Under the pieces are notes generated by a model. It ran no database searches. It was not told the DNA's origin and saw only the letters and a program-made list of their open reading frames with translations. A stretch of DNA of 64,000 nt. It comes from Microdochium bolleyi. Taxonomy: Eukaryota > Ascomycota > Sordariomycetes > Xylariales > Microdochiaceae. The position numbers were made by a program, and so were the translations under genes. The stretch covers positions 992,001 through 1,056,000 of the forward strand of contig KQ964248.1 in the NCBI GenBank assembly GCA_001566295.1. Direction: 5' to 3'. Below are positions 12,376 through 24,341 of this stretch, piece after piece (positions within the stretch are counted from its first letter, which is position 1; each line of letters opens with the position of its first letter).

Positions 12376-14776
12376 AAGGTGCCCAGGAGCTGCCCTGCTG
12401 GGCCAAGTGGGCTGTTCTGGGCGTTCGCGGCATCTTCTTTAGGCTTCGATAGTCGTGTGCCGTGGGACTCCGTCATTGCCTCATCATCAAGCGGATGAAA
12501 CGGGGACAGGCGATTACGAGGGCGCGGGCGTGCTGCGTACGGCATACGCCATGCAGGCGCATGCACAGTGGTGGAGGGCCAAGGCTGGCCGTGGCTGCAG
12601 GCATTCGCAATCACGCAAGAACAAGATGTGGCTGGCTGGCTTCCTGGAGCTACTGCGAAGAGGTGCCGTGCCTTCTAAACTTGGTTGTGGGGGCCTCCTC
12701 CCTGCCCGATCCGGCACCCCACCCCTGCCCCTCCATCGGCTTTCAGTCTTTGACAGGCGCGGCGGGGTCTTGCTTGCAGCCAGTCAGATGACCCTGCCTG
12801 CCCTCTTTCGGACGCCCTCAACCCCTCCGCCATGGTCATTCCCTGCCCCCATCGCCAACCACACCTCTGAGCCTGCCACTGTCCACCATCCCACGCTCCC
12901 AACACGAGCAGCCACGGCCCTCCGCCGCCCGCCCGTCCACCCGCATTCTCTTGGCCGGCGCTACTGCACAAAACATCAGCTTGCCCGGGATGCGAACCAG
13001 CCGTTGTCCGCATCATCCCAAAGCATCCAACAGCTCACCTACTGTGCCGTGTCTGCTTTGATATGCATATTGTCGGGGCTGACCGGACTGATGTGAGAAA
13101 GCCCCGGAGCTGAGCATCAGCGACCTGCGCCTGTCAGGTGAGGTGGCGTCCAATACCTGCCCGAGATCTTGCAACTCTGGCCTCGACCCTTCGTGCAGTA
13201 AGTCTGCCAACAATAGCCTGGCGCCACCAGAGCAGACACTCATACGGCCACTCTTGCAGCACGCCGGACCAGCCCATACGGCGTGCTAGCGCTTCACATC
13301 CCCGAGGCCGCCTACCAAAACTCGAGGACCCTGCGTGCTGATGACCATCCAGTCCCTCACCTAGTGTGCTTGGCTGCATGTCCAGGGCATGGAGCAGACC
13401 GTCCGCGCCAAGTTTAGCCAGCTTGTCGATGCTGGTCTGGCGACTGCCGCAAGTTCCGATTTCCTGGCCAGTGAAGCGGTTGCGAGGGCGCATGTCCAGC
13501 TGGAGCGATATCAATGACGTTTGAGCGGGATTCTTCGGATCCGCCCCCCAGAGCCAGCCTCGAGCGTGAGCATGGCGGGTTCTGCTAACGCTCATCGTTG
13601 CGGCCGTATCTCCACAGGGGCAACATTGCCAAAACCACCGATTGCCTATCAGTCCAGGACGAGACAACCTCCGGCACTTGGCGACGATCGGATTCTGGGA
13701 AGTCGATGTCCCGGATCCTGAAACTTATCCCTTGGCTGGGTTGCCTGCTGGCTTTTAACATCGGTGATCTCGATTGCCCCACGTGAGCCTGGTGACTATG
13801 TCTCAAGGTGCGGTGTGTTGTTGTGGGGAACACCGCCCACTCGCCCGCCTCACATGAGATATCCAAGGATCCATTTTCACGGCCCAGACAGTCACCGCCT
13901 GGCCCTCGCATGATCGTATTTGCAACTTTCCCATTGCGGGCTGCTTCCCTGCTTCGGGCAAGAAACCCTGGCGATCAGGCCTGTCCCGCGGATACAACAG
14001 CCAGGGAAGTAAGTGATCCATGCCCGCTCCCGCTGGCACCATCGTGGTCAGGTCATGCCTGCTATCTCCGGCAACCTTCGTCCCGAGTCGGGTCTGGGCG
14101 AGGCTTGCTGTGATCCACCCTGCGAATCATGTCGTTCGGTCATGCGGTGTAGCGGTGTGGTCTGCTTCCAAGGCTCTCCCCCAGCCTCGCGGAAGACATG
14201 TTCGCGTGGACCTTGCGGTGGTAAGGAAGTGGATAGGCCGGAGTCACGCAGGATGATCATACTCTTCAGCAACCTCGCAGCTCAGCCGTGGCTCGGGGGC
14301 CAGAGTCTACAGGAAGCCAGTCACTCACACGACAGGCTTTTCGCCAGCCCAGTCGCTCCCACAAGCGGGGACGCATTGCGAGTAAAGCAGTATAACCAAC
14401 GGACAGCAGCTCCAACATTGGGCAGTCGTATTATGCCCATCTCGGAAGCAATCTCAGTACATTAGCCGCGGACGCCGCGCATACACATCAAGGGAGAATA
14501 TACTTCGGGACTACTCCACAGAGAGCGCCAGAACAATAGGGACCACTCGGCCCAGAGCTAAGGCCAGTAGCTCCCGGGCCGGCACGAGAGGAGGAAAAGT
14601 CTCGCACGCGCCGCAGCCGCCTGTCGGGAGTCAAACGAGGGGTGGACAATGCAAACTTTGATCCGTGGAGCTAGTTTTTACTCCACAAGAACGATCCGTC
14701 GGCCCGGGAATGGTCGGACCTCACGGAGGAAGCTAGAGAGATAAGCGCCCGTTGTTCGGGCTAGAGCCCGTGCGAA

Positions 14777-14798
14777 CTCTCTCTCTCTCTCTCTCTCT
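14777..14798. repeat. (CT)11 microsatellite
   Basis: Eleven uninterrupted CT dinucleotides in non-coding DNA. Confidence 0.95.
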
Positions 14799-17700
14799 TC
14801 GTCCCTCCCTCCTGTCTCTGTTGCTTTTATATTGATTCGACGCCGCGCGCCGCACGGAGATACCTAGTGGTCGACGCTAAGATCTCATGTACATACTATA
14901 TAACGTGCGTGTGAGACAGTGGGGGCCGAGGGGGGCTGGACGACATGTCTGGTCTGGCCTGGTCTCGACCGTCACTCAGCGCGTATGAGTCTCAGCCTGG
15001 AGATTGGAATCGCCGTCGTGGACATAGAATCAAAAGATGTGATCGACTCGGCCGATCGGCTGGGAGGTAGAACCGGATGCCTAGGATTGATGCACTTCAC
15101 TGCGTGTTAAGTCGTGATCGCGGAGCTTTTCACCAGCTCCATTGCTAGGACATTCTAGTAGGGCTCACGGGGGGCGTTTCTCTCTTTTCTTCTTTTCTTT
15201 TCTCCATCCGCGGTACGGTCACGATGTGTCAATTTTGGAAAATATGATGTTGGGACATTTGCTGAGCCTGCCTGTAGAAGAAGTAGGAGAATGGGAAAAT
15301 GGTAGAGAGAAGCCTATTCACCGGCGATCTGGGCTGGTCAGACGCACTGTCAAACGCTCCAGATAATCCTGTCCCATGCCCTATATCTCCACGCCATGCC
15401 CAGCCGGTGGCGCCGCCCGATATCGAGATGCTGGTTTCCACCCCTCTTCTTTTCAGGTGCAGCTCGTTGTTGGAATACATGATAAGCATGACCTTGGATC
15501 GCAACTCTGTCGAAGGAGAGATGCATTCTAGCAAGTGAGTTATGCGTTTAGATGTATGGAGAGCTGGTTTCTGATGGGGCGACCTTGCCCTGTGGTGTCT
15601 GGGCATCGCTCCCTCCCCCGAGAGCTGTTCTTGTTTGTCATGGTCGTTGGTCGTTGATGGAGGATTTCCTGGGTAACAACGACACAACAAACTCTTTTCA
15701 TCTCACTATATGAGCACAGAACAGCTGATCAGACCAAGGGCCGTCTGTCAAAAAGACTGGGCCTAGAGCGGAACACGCAAGTGATCTCACGCATATATTC
15801 CCTTGTCCTTCCAGGAAAAACTTGTGTTGCTCAAGACGTACGGTGAAAGCGTAAAAGAGAGTGAGTGAGACAGTGCGAGTACGACGAAGACGGCGCTTTA
15901 ATGTAACAAGCAATATCTCCACCAGCCGATGACAAGCTGGATGCATGGTATCTACTATGGGCATCCGGTGTTAGGAGCAAGAAATGAAGAACCAATGGCT
16001 CTCCCTCGAGGCTCTAGGCCGCACACGCTGGGGTTATGGTCCATAAGTCTAGAGTATCCATCTACCGTACGACTGCTTCCGTGCAGTTTTGATTCGGGAA
16101 TTGGCGTGTGGGAAGGGACAGTCAAGTCCTTCTGCTTCTGCTTGGTCTCAATCCGACATGACCCAGTGGAGGTCGTGGAAGAACACTGAATGTTCAATCC
16201 TCACGACGCAGGTAGCCTTCGTTCACTACAATTATCATCTCTCCCCACACGCGAAGGAAATGGCCAGGAAGCCAAGGGAAATTAACATACACGTACGCAC
16301 GAGTGAACACTTTGCTAACACTAGCGACGACGACCCGGACTGCGACCTAATGACAGTGACAGAGCATGGGCCTTGGACTCCGTCATCATCAGATGAAGTT
16401 GAAACCTCGAACTTGGACAACGTGAGAATGGAAGCGAATCCCCTCTCAGCCCCTTCTGAGTTTCTCAATGTAGTCCAATGCTCACAAGCCCAATACCCCC
16501 AGTATTCTTTAAGGTATGGAAAATGAAGTGGGCAGCGCGCTGGAGCTGTCATGGCTATTTTTCTTTTCTTATGCCGAGCAGGAATATTAGCCTGGCTGAT
16601 GAAAAGCTGTCAATCTACAACCATGAGTGTGAACCCGGAAAACAAACCGGTTGTCAAGATGTTAGTGTGCCGGAATCTCGAACATGCTACTGAAGAATAA
16701 TGACAATCCCCTCGGGAGGCGAACAACGTCATCGCTGATTATCTGTAAGTCCTGAAAAGCTTATTGCCATCACCACCAGAGGAGAACAACAGGTATTGTG
16801 TCTTCGATAAGGCTGTCCATTGCCAAGAGAACAATGAGTAAAATCCCGATATTAGCGTAGTAGGTGCTACACCTTGAGATCAACCATCGAGTTGCTGTCG
16901 GTCGGCGATCCGCGCTGAGAACCTCCGGCGAACTGCATACTTGGGAGTCAGGATTTGTCCTGCGGCACAAGGAGCAGCCGGCTACGGCTATTGCAAGGCT
17001 TCAAGTCAGATATGGGGACTAACATCAACACGGCTGATCAAGTGTGGACAAGTCCTTACGTTCATATAACACCCCTCCTTGTGCTTCCATGTTGATGACA
17101 CTGAGCCTGAACACTATAAGCTAGCATTGCCTAAGAACCGGACCAGGATGGCCCGTAGGGATACAAGACGATACAACTGGGCACCCGGAGGCTGTCATCC
17201 GCATAATAAACGCGGTTATCTGGCTAGTGGCTCATCGGGTCCAACTCAAACCTCTCCTGGAGAGGTTGTCTCCGTCCCCCCCGGGAACAACGGCAGTTGT
17301 CGTATAAGTTGCGGGGCCATGGGAGAGGGCTGATATTCGACAGAGTCGCACCAGTCCAACACTGGGTGAGCTCTCATATCTCTCTTACTAGTTCAAGAGA
17401 AGGAGAGAGAATAGGTACAAGGCTTGATCCAACATAAGACCACGTCCTTACTATCTGCATGCTTCTCTCCCACATCGGCCGCGTGTTCAAATGGCGGATT
17501 TGTCCTACTTCATCTCAGGACTTGTCCTCATCCATAGCATCCGTGCTGGACCGTACATTTACAACCTCCGAACCGGGAGAGTAGGACGATTTCGTAATAG
17601 CCCAGAGCCACGAACAAAATCAGCATGCCCGGTCCACCGCATGGGACACTGAGCAGCGCAGTATCGCACTGTCAGAGGTATACATGAATGATGCCCGGGA

Positions 17701-20700
17701 GAACACAACTGCAGGCCTCACGACAGATCTCGGGGACAAGATCGAATTACTAGGGACGTCCTCGATGTTGCAGCCTAGCCGCACAGGATCGGCCAAAGTG
17801 GTCCCGCCACCCCCTAGACCTATCACCGGCGCCTTCGTTCGGTCTAAGATAGGCAGCGGCCACCGCAACGCTCGTGAGCGATTCATCACACGGGTCGGGA
17901 TCATGAAGGCAACGTCTCACTTCTGTCAAAGTGGACTAGGCGGAAGTCTCCAAGGCAAGGAACGTCTTCTTCAACGAGCCAGAACAAAGGATCTCTCTGC
18001 GGGAGGACCCTGGAATCCATGTCCCAGGAACTACTACATAGTCCACTCGGCACACCTGTGGTAGTGGCTCGAGTCATTAGCGAATCAGGCGTCCCGGCTC
18101 AACCTCGAGGAGAAAGCCGCTGCCTCTTGCGAGGAGGAGTGGCGAGGACGTTGCCCATGCAAATGAGGCGTGAAGCTCAGCGGGGCCGGCACACACGCGA
18201 GCGGAGAAGGCCCAGCGACGTCGGCTTTGTCCTCCAAGAGGGAAGGTTGCGTCGGCGGGATCACAAGATGCCGAGCCTGAGTCGGGGGGCAGGTGGTGGC
18301 TAGAGTGCTGCCCGCGTGGCGCACGTGTGGTCTGCTCTGAGGTGCTGCGGGCCACGATCATCACTTCCGAGAGCTGCCTGCCTGCCTATCTGCCTCAACA
18401 GCGTCGGGACTGTCACGTCTGACTGGCGATTAAGGTTGGCTGTCAAAGAAAAGATGTGTGGGGAAAAGGGCGGTGAGGACGAGCCGGTTGGCTGAGGGTG
18501 GGCAGGCTTGTCGTCCAAGTGGAGCGCTGCCGGGGTCGTGGTGGCTGGCGGGCCCGCTCCCGCTCTCGTCCACCCGTTCACCCATCCACCCATTCATCCA
18601 TCATCGTCGTCGTCTCGCCGGCCCACGGAGGGAACAAAGGCAATCACCACGAAGTCGCGCGTTGGGGAGCCATGTGCTCAGTGTTAGCTCCCTCAACCAT
18701 GGCGACGGAGACCACACAAAGGCCAGAGGAGGTCCTGGGCATCGCCGGTACGCGGCGTCCCGTGTTGTTCTTCCGTCCCAGCGAATCACGATATACAGAG
18801 TCTGAGGACAATGTGCAAGCAGGACTGCGTCGGGATTCGTCGAACAAGAGGCTGGTCGGGCACCAATCACATCACCTTAGTCTCGCACGTATGAGCCGGG
18901 AAAGGCCTGCCATCACCCGCATCGAGTCGCCCTTTCGAGCGGGGCATAACTAGACTAATGGTTGCTCCAACTGGCGTTGCTTCTTCACCAAGGAGGAGCT
19001 GGGTGGACTCCAGGTCCGAAGCGACCATCTCGCCCTCGAAAACACAAAATCAAAGGCAGACACCAAAAAGCCGTGATCTTTGAATGAAGCAGAGCTCTCT
19101 GTTTGGTTGTCCCTGAAATAATCGCGGATATCCCATCGTTGAAGCCCGAAATCGCAGAGTGAGGCGGGCTGATCTGCGGATCGTACCCAACGGCGATTGT
19201 CGGAACACCCCATTGCGGAACATCCTTCCAGGGATTTTCTGGCCCACGCGGAACATTGCTCGCAGGCCACAGTTTCGTGCCATTCAGCTTCAGGCAGTGA
19301 TTGTCCTCGGCCGTCGTGCTTATCTTCGCTGACAGAGCACGTCAAGGGCATTGGCGGCCGGGCTGACGTGAAGTCACGGATCACTGGCTGGACTGTCACG
19401 TTGCGTAGCTGGAACAGCGCCTATTCACGTCGCCACAGAGTGCTTGCATGAATGTGCACTTTTTGAACGGTGCGGGCTTGTGTGCCTATCTGTCAAACAG
19501 CGAGCTCGAGCTCTTGCAGCGAGGGATACTGCCTCCGGAATGTCGTCGTCGTCATCAAGAGGACATCGAGGACAACATCTGCATCTTCACTGGCAGAAGC
19601 TCGGTGGAATCAAGCGTATCGGCATCACGCATGCTAGCGTGCCGATCGACACTGATCCGGAGACCAAGGCCTATCCAAGACAGACGATGCGCTCTCATGA
19701 TGACGGCGTAAAAGTGCGAGACCAGATTGCTCGTGGCCGCTGTGGGCAGCGTGCTGGAGGATGGCATGCAGGATGGTGTGACAGTCGTGGGAACCAGCGA
19801 TCTCCAACCAATTCGCAAACCCGACATGCAGCAGAGCAATTTCCGACCTTGGCCACTCACATCGACACGAAAGGGGCGCCACGGGTGCTGTGGTCGGCTC
19901 ATCATCATGCTGCTGCTGTGCTGCTGCTTCTGCATCGCCTGGTCTTCAGTCACCCACACACTGCTCCTGCTGTGACACCACTGGCAACATATTTGCTGAT
20001 CTGCCTGCGCGATACTGCCGGAGGCCGCGCTCCTCGAGGATGTGAGGCGAGGCGAGGACGAGCCAGGCCTTCAAGGCGACTGCGTACGGAGTACCCGGTG
20101 CCAGAGTCCGTAGCTGCCGAACAGATTGTCAAGAGATGTCGAGACCCCGCACAGGCAGAGTCAGTCTTCAGAGTCTGTGCGAGTTGTGCGACATGGGTTA
20201 AGCGACGTGAGACCGGGTCTTTCTTTGTCCACGCGGGTCCGCCAGAGTGGAAAAAGCATTGCAAGCAAACGTGGCTACCAAGGTAGTCTCCAGACTCGCG
20301 ATGGTTTCACCCGACAGACCTTCGTCATCAGATGAGGAGGCCGTCGTCAATTGATTGCTCTCGCTTGCCGTGGCAGGGGCTGTGGTGGTGAAGAAGTAGC
20401 AGGCACGCACGCACGTCAGACGAGGAGGAGGACAAGGGTCCGTGAAGTCTGATTACCTTGTGCTTTCTTTTCCCTCTGCTGCATCCTGCACTTTTGCTGC
20501 AGCAGCGGAGCTCTCACGGCCAATGGCACGCCCGCTGGGGCGAGTGCATCGCGCCTTCTGCATGGCACAGAGAGGGTGCGCTGGCATTGGTGGTGGATTG
20601 TTGCGGACAGTTGGGACGCGACGATCTGCGAGTCCCGATATTCCCACGCCTGGTTTCTCCTGTGTTCCGTCCAGCTCGCTCTGATTCCACGACCGCAAAC

Positions 20701-21863
20701 ACGGAGCCAACAGCTCGCCGTCGCCAAACGCGGTGCCCAAGTTGGTTTCTCTGCGAAGCGGCGCCATCCTGTGACAAGGAGCCGAGCAGCACCGAAGCCT
20801 GCCGAAGTGGACACAGGCAGCGCCGAGGATCCCAGTCGAGGCCGTCCGTCCAAGTCGAGCGGCGCCGCGGTATTGCTACCCAAACTGCGCAGTCAGGCCC
20901 AGCCGCCGCCGGCGAATGCCACGCCGAGCACCACGCCGGTCATCAGTGGGACTTCGTGGCACCTCCTGCGAGTCCTGCCTCGTCCGGTGGCCGCTCACAC
21001 GGTACAACATAGCTGCTGATGCTGGCCCAAGCCTGACTCAACGTGTACGTGTCAAAATCCACGCATGAATGTGCGAGGCTTGCACAGGCCCAAGGGAGTG
21101 GTACCTTGACGGTACTAAGCAGATCAGCGACGTCGGCACGCGAACAATCCCAGCGACTACAAGTCCCCAGAACGTACCGCCAGCGGTTGGGAGCGCAGTC
21201 TTTCAAGCACAAGGAGACCTTGTGTGTCAGCACAGCACGAGCCAGCGCCATTGCGTGTCAACTGTCCCAATCTGGGCTGTGTTTCATGCGGAAGCCACCT
21301 GAAGTCGTGGGTCATCATAGGGCCAGGCGGTTCATCGACCACAAGATGAACAAGCTCAGCAGACGAGGCGTACGTTGACACGAGGGAGACGAACGGGCAA
21401 TTGCAATTGATGCGGAACAGGTACCTGACAGCGTCTGTCGCCTTTGCACCCAACCCGCCCGACCCGCCGGTCTAATCGTGCTAGACTCGTCGCGAGCGCG
21501 CGTGGCACGAGGGACCTGATCCACGTCTTCTAGAAGCACCGTGCTCGTCCCTTGTGGACTTGCACTTCTGAGGCCGACGCCCCACGTTGGGTACGCTCAG
21601 GCAACGGGACTGCTGAAGTGTCACAGTCGCTGGACGGAGCTCTCTGGAACCTATCCAGAGTTGAAACCCACCTGCTCGACAACCAAGCTCTGCCTAGCGT
21701 TTGGGTTGCTGAGACCCTGGCCCGGTCGATCTGCCCTGGCTGGCCAAGCCGGTGCTCACTGCAACCACTCAACACCAGAGTTGACAGCAGCGGGCCTCAG
21801 CCCGAGACCAGGCCCCTTCCCCGGAGCCCAGGCTTAGGAGCAGCGCCCTGGACGGCCGGCTTG

Positions 21864-21889
21864 TATCGATATTGCCCTATCGATTGCCC
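21864..21889. promoter_or_regulatory. Direct repeat of TATCGAT..TGCCC
   Basis: Two adjacent copies, TATCGATATTGCCC and TATCGATTGCCC, lie about 550 bp upstream of the start codon at 22437. They could be a paired transcription-factor site for that gene. This rests only on the repetition and the position. Confidence 0.25.
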
Positions 21890-22436
21890 ACCCTTGCAGC
21901 ATTCCACCCACCCCGTTCATGCCGCCCACGCCCACTCCCAGTCGCCCACCCCTTCTTCCCACCTCCCCACCAGCACGACTGCCCTTTGTCTCTCTGCCCG
22001 CCCTTGCCAGAGCAGACCTTTCTATCCCTCCTCAAACACCTCACCACGATTCTGCCTGGAGCGCCTGCGGCACAACCTTCACCTCTACTCGCCCACTCTG
22101 GCGCAGTTCGAACCGTCTCTCCAAGCTTTATCTCAACCTAGACGACCTTGAAAGCGCTGGCTTCGGTTTCTTCCATCTCGACGTTCAGCTTGTTCTCTGG
22201 ACTGTTCGCCTCTAGTCGATCCACAACCCAACAACGAGACAACACTAAAGACTCCCCGCTGCTAGCATTCTACTACATTAGTATAAGGATCCATAGCACA
22301 GTCACAACCAGCCGTCAACTCAGCGATCTAGCAGCACATTGATTCCTGACGGCTTCAACCCCTCCTGGGGCTCATCTGCCCGCACCCTCGCCTACCGCCT
22401 GCACCTCTTGGCAACACGACACTGCTTCATCACACA

Positions 22437-24341
22437 ATGTCTCGAGACATCAGTCCTACTTCCAGGGTAGCATACATGGAAGACGTCGACGAGGACGACG
22501 AGCCAATGTCGAGACGTACCTACGCCAAGTCGGTAGTGGACTCCAGTCCGTCAAAAGAGCGATCCAACACTGGCAGGTCCAGGAAAGGCCCAATGAGGCA
22601 TTCACCCACATCGCCATACGATGACTTTTCCGACGACAATCACCCCTCGGACTCGAGGCGTGAGGTCAAGCCAAGACCCAGGGACTCGAGGAAGAACAGC
22701 AAATCGGGACCGGTTGTCGTGAGCAAACATGCGACAGGCGCTCCCAAACGACCAACAGTCCGTCAGTCAAAGACGACCGGCCACATTCCCGCGCGGTCTG
22801 TCGACGAGGCCGCTTACTATGGTGTCCCCCCTCATCCCCAGACGATTGTGTCTCGTCCGCGGTCCAGGACCAGGCCAGAGAGCTACTACGGGCAAACTGC
22901 TCGGCAGGCACAGCGCGGCCCGCCCATGTCGCAATCTGCCTATTTCAACGGCGCACCACCGCCGCCCGGTTCCTTTGGCGGCCCACCGCCGTTCGCTCCT
23001 CCCGGCATGTTCAACGGTCCACCACCGCATATGACATTGCCGATGCATGGTGGACCGCCAGGACCCCCACCGGGACCACCCCATGGACATCCTCCCCCAA
23101 TGGACTACCATGGCGGCGGACCTCGTGAGCTCTCTTCTCGTTTTGGTCGGCCGAACTCGTCCATGGGCTTCCGGGCGCCGTCCAGCTACGAACCTGATCC
23201 AATGCTCGAGCGTAACATGACCAGGAAGCCGTCTACATCAAGAAAAATCAGCAAAGATCTCCATGACGACCGCATGAGGATGCCTCCGCCAGCGCGTCCG
23301 GCGTCTGCACGACCATCGGCGAGTGGCGGTGACCGTCTCGTCTTCAAAGCGCCCCCTCCACAATCGATGAGACGCAAATCCAGACCCCAGGTTCTGGAAG
23401 AGGACGATGATGACGACTTTGATGAGGAAGATGCCGTGGTCTACCGACCGGATCCTCGCCGCGTCTCCTCTGGATACGGTGCCGGCAACAACCCGTTTGC
23501 AAGCCGGCGCCGTGACAGCCTTGAGGGCGAATCCGACACCGACCTCGCCAGCTATAAGAGGGAGCCCCCTGGGCACGGACGCCGGAGAAGCTCCCAGTTC
23601 CACGGTGCCATAGATGAGAAGACCCGCAAGGCCATGAGTTACCAGGATGGTATCTTGACGCACGGCCACGGGGCCCCTCTGACAGCTGAGACGCTCAAAT
23701 ACGCCCAGAATGGCGGGAGCAGTCGGTCAACGCGCAGCACCGAGAGCCGCGACGAAAGTGACTGGAAGCACTCCGCGACCACTCGGACAACCCGTTCCAG
23801 CAACGAAGAGGACGACATCACAATCAAGCTTCCCAGGGGAGGCGTCATCGAGGTCGGGGGCGCCAAGATCACCTGTGCCACAGGCGGCGACGTCAGCATT
23901 GGTCGGGGCAACCGCCAAGGTAGCGATCATGCCACAGAGCGTGACACTGCCACGATCCACGATGACGAGGATGAGGACGAAGAAGATGATGATGACTACC
24001 ATGAGCCGAACTACCGGCGCAAGAGCCGCACCATGCGGACGCAGAAGCGGATTCAGGCAGAGCCGCACGTAGGCTCATACCCTCGCAGCCGCGATCCACG
24101 GTCGATGCCTCAGCAGGCGGCTCTTCCCGCGCCTCAAGGTTATGCCAACTATGCTCCCAGCAGCTATGGTGGATCTGGGCGACGAACCCCAGGACCTCGT
24201 GGCGGCCCGCAGCAGGGTGGTGGCGTGTACGACCCTTATCCATTCGCGCAAACCTTCGAGGACGAGGACGAATACGATGATGACCACTACTATGCCCAGC
24301 CTCCGCCAGGGCCTGGATATTATCCTCAGTACAACTACTGA
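22437..24341 (+). CDS. Large disordered protein, 634 aa
   Basis: Intronless gene starting at the first ATG after a long CT/CA-rich leader. Nearly the whole protein is predicted to be disordered by composition: an Arg/Ser/Lys-rich N-terminal ~140 residues, a Pro/Gly-rich section (~160-240) with PPPPGSFGGPPPF-type repeats, basic Ser-Arg stretches, acidic runs near 320 and 520, and a Gly/Pro/Tyr-rich end (PPPGPGYYPQYNY). The exception is a short hydrophobic island at about residues 459-488, DDITIKLPRGGVIEVGGAKI and following residues, which reads like two or three beta strands. I recall similar islands in other uncharacterised Sordariomycete proteins, but that is memory, not a search. No function is assigned. 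The composition suits an RNA-binding or condensate-forming protein, which is speculation. Confidence 0.82.
   Translation: MSRDISPTSRVAYMEDVDEDDEPMSRRTYAKSVVDSSPSKERSNTGRSRKGPMRHSPTSPYDDFSDDNHPSDSRREVKPRPRDSRKNSKSGPVVVSKHATGAPKRPTVRQSKTTGHIPARSVDEAAYYGVPPHPQTIVSRPRSRTRPESYYGQTARQAQRGPPMSQSAYFNGAPPPPGSFGGPPPFAPPGMFNGPPPHMTLPMHGGPPGPPPGPPHGHPPPMDYHGGGPRELSSRFGRPNSSMGFRAPSSYEPDPMLERNMTRKPSTSRKISKDLHDDRMRMPPPARPASARPSASGGDRLVFKAPPPQSMRRKSRPQVLEEDDDDDFDEEDAVVYRPDPRRVSSGYGAGNNPFASRRRDSLEGESDTDLASYKREPPGHGRRRSSQFHGAIDEKTRKAMSYQDGILTHGHGAPLTAETLKYAQNGGSSRSTRSTESRDESDWKHSATTRTTRSSNEEDDITIKLPRGGVIEVGGAKITCATGGDVSIGRGNRQGSDHATERDTATIHDDEDEDEEDDDDYHEPNYRRKSRTMRTQKRIQAEPHVGSYPRSRDPRSMPQQAALPAPQGYANYAPSSYGGSGRRTPGPRGGPQQGGGVYDPYPFAQTFEDEDEYDDDHYYAQPPPGPGYYPQYNY

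Larger units (their letters stand above)
11195..22436. other. 11.2-kb region without a supportable gene
   Basis: No open frame here carries a recognisable domain or a convincing spliced structure. The longest frame (19444-20286 +) begins at a non-ATG codon and has an atypical composition. The region holds a 14-bp minisatellite (12293-12375), a CT microsatellite (14777-14798), CATC-like repeats (~18565-18605) and, at its right end, the pyrimidine-rich leader of the next gene. No transposase, reverse transcriptase, terminal repeats, tRNA or rRNA were seen. Confidence 0.45.
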
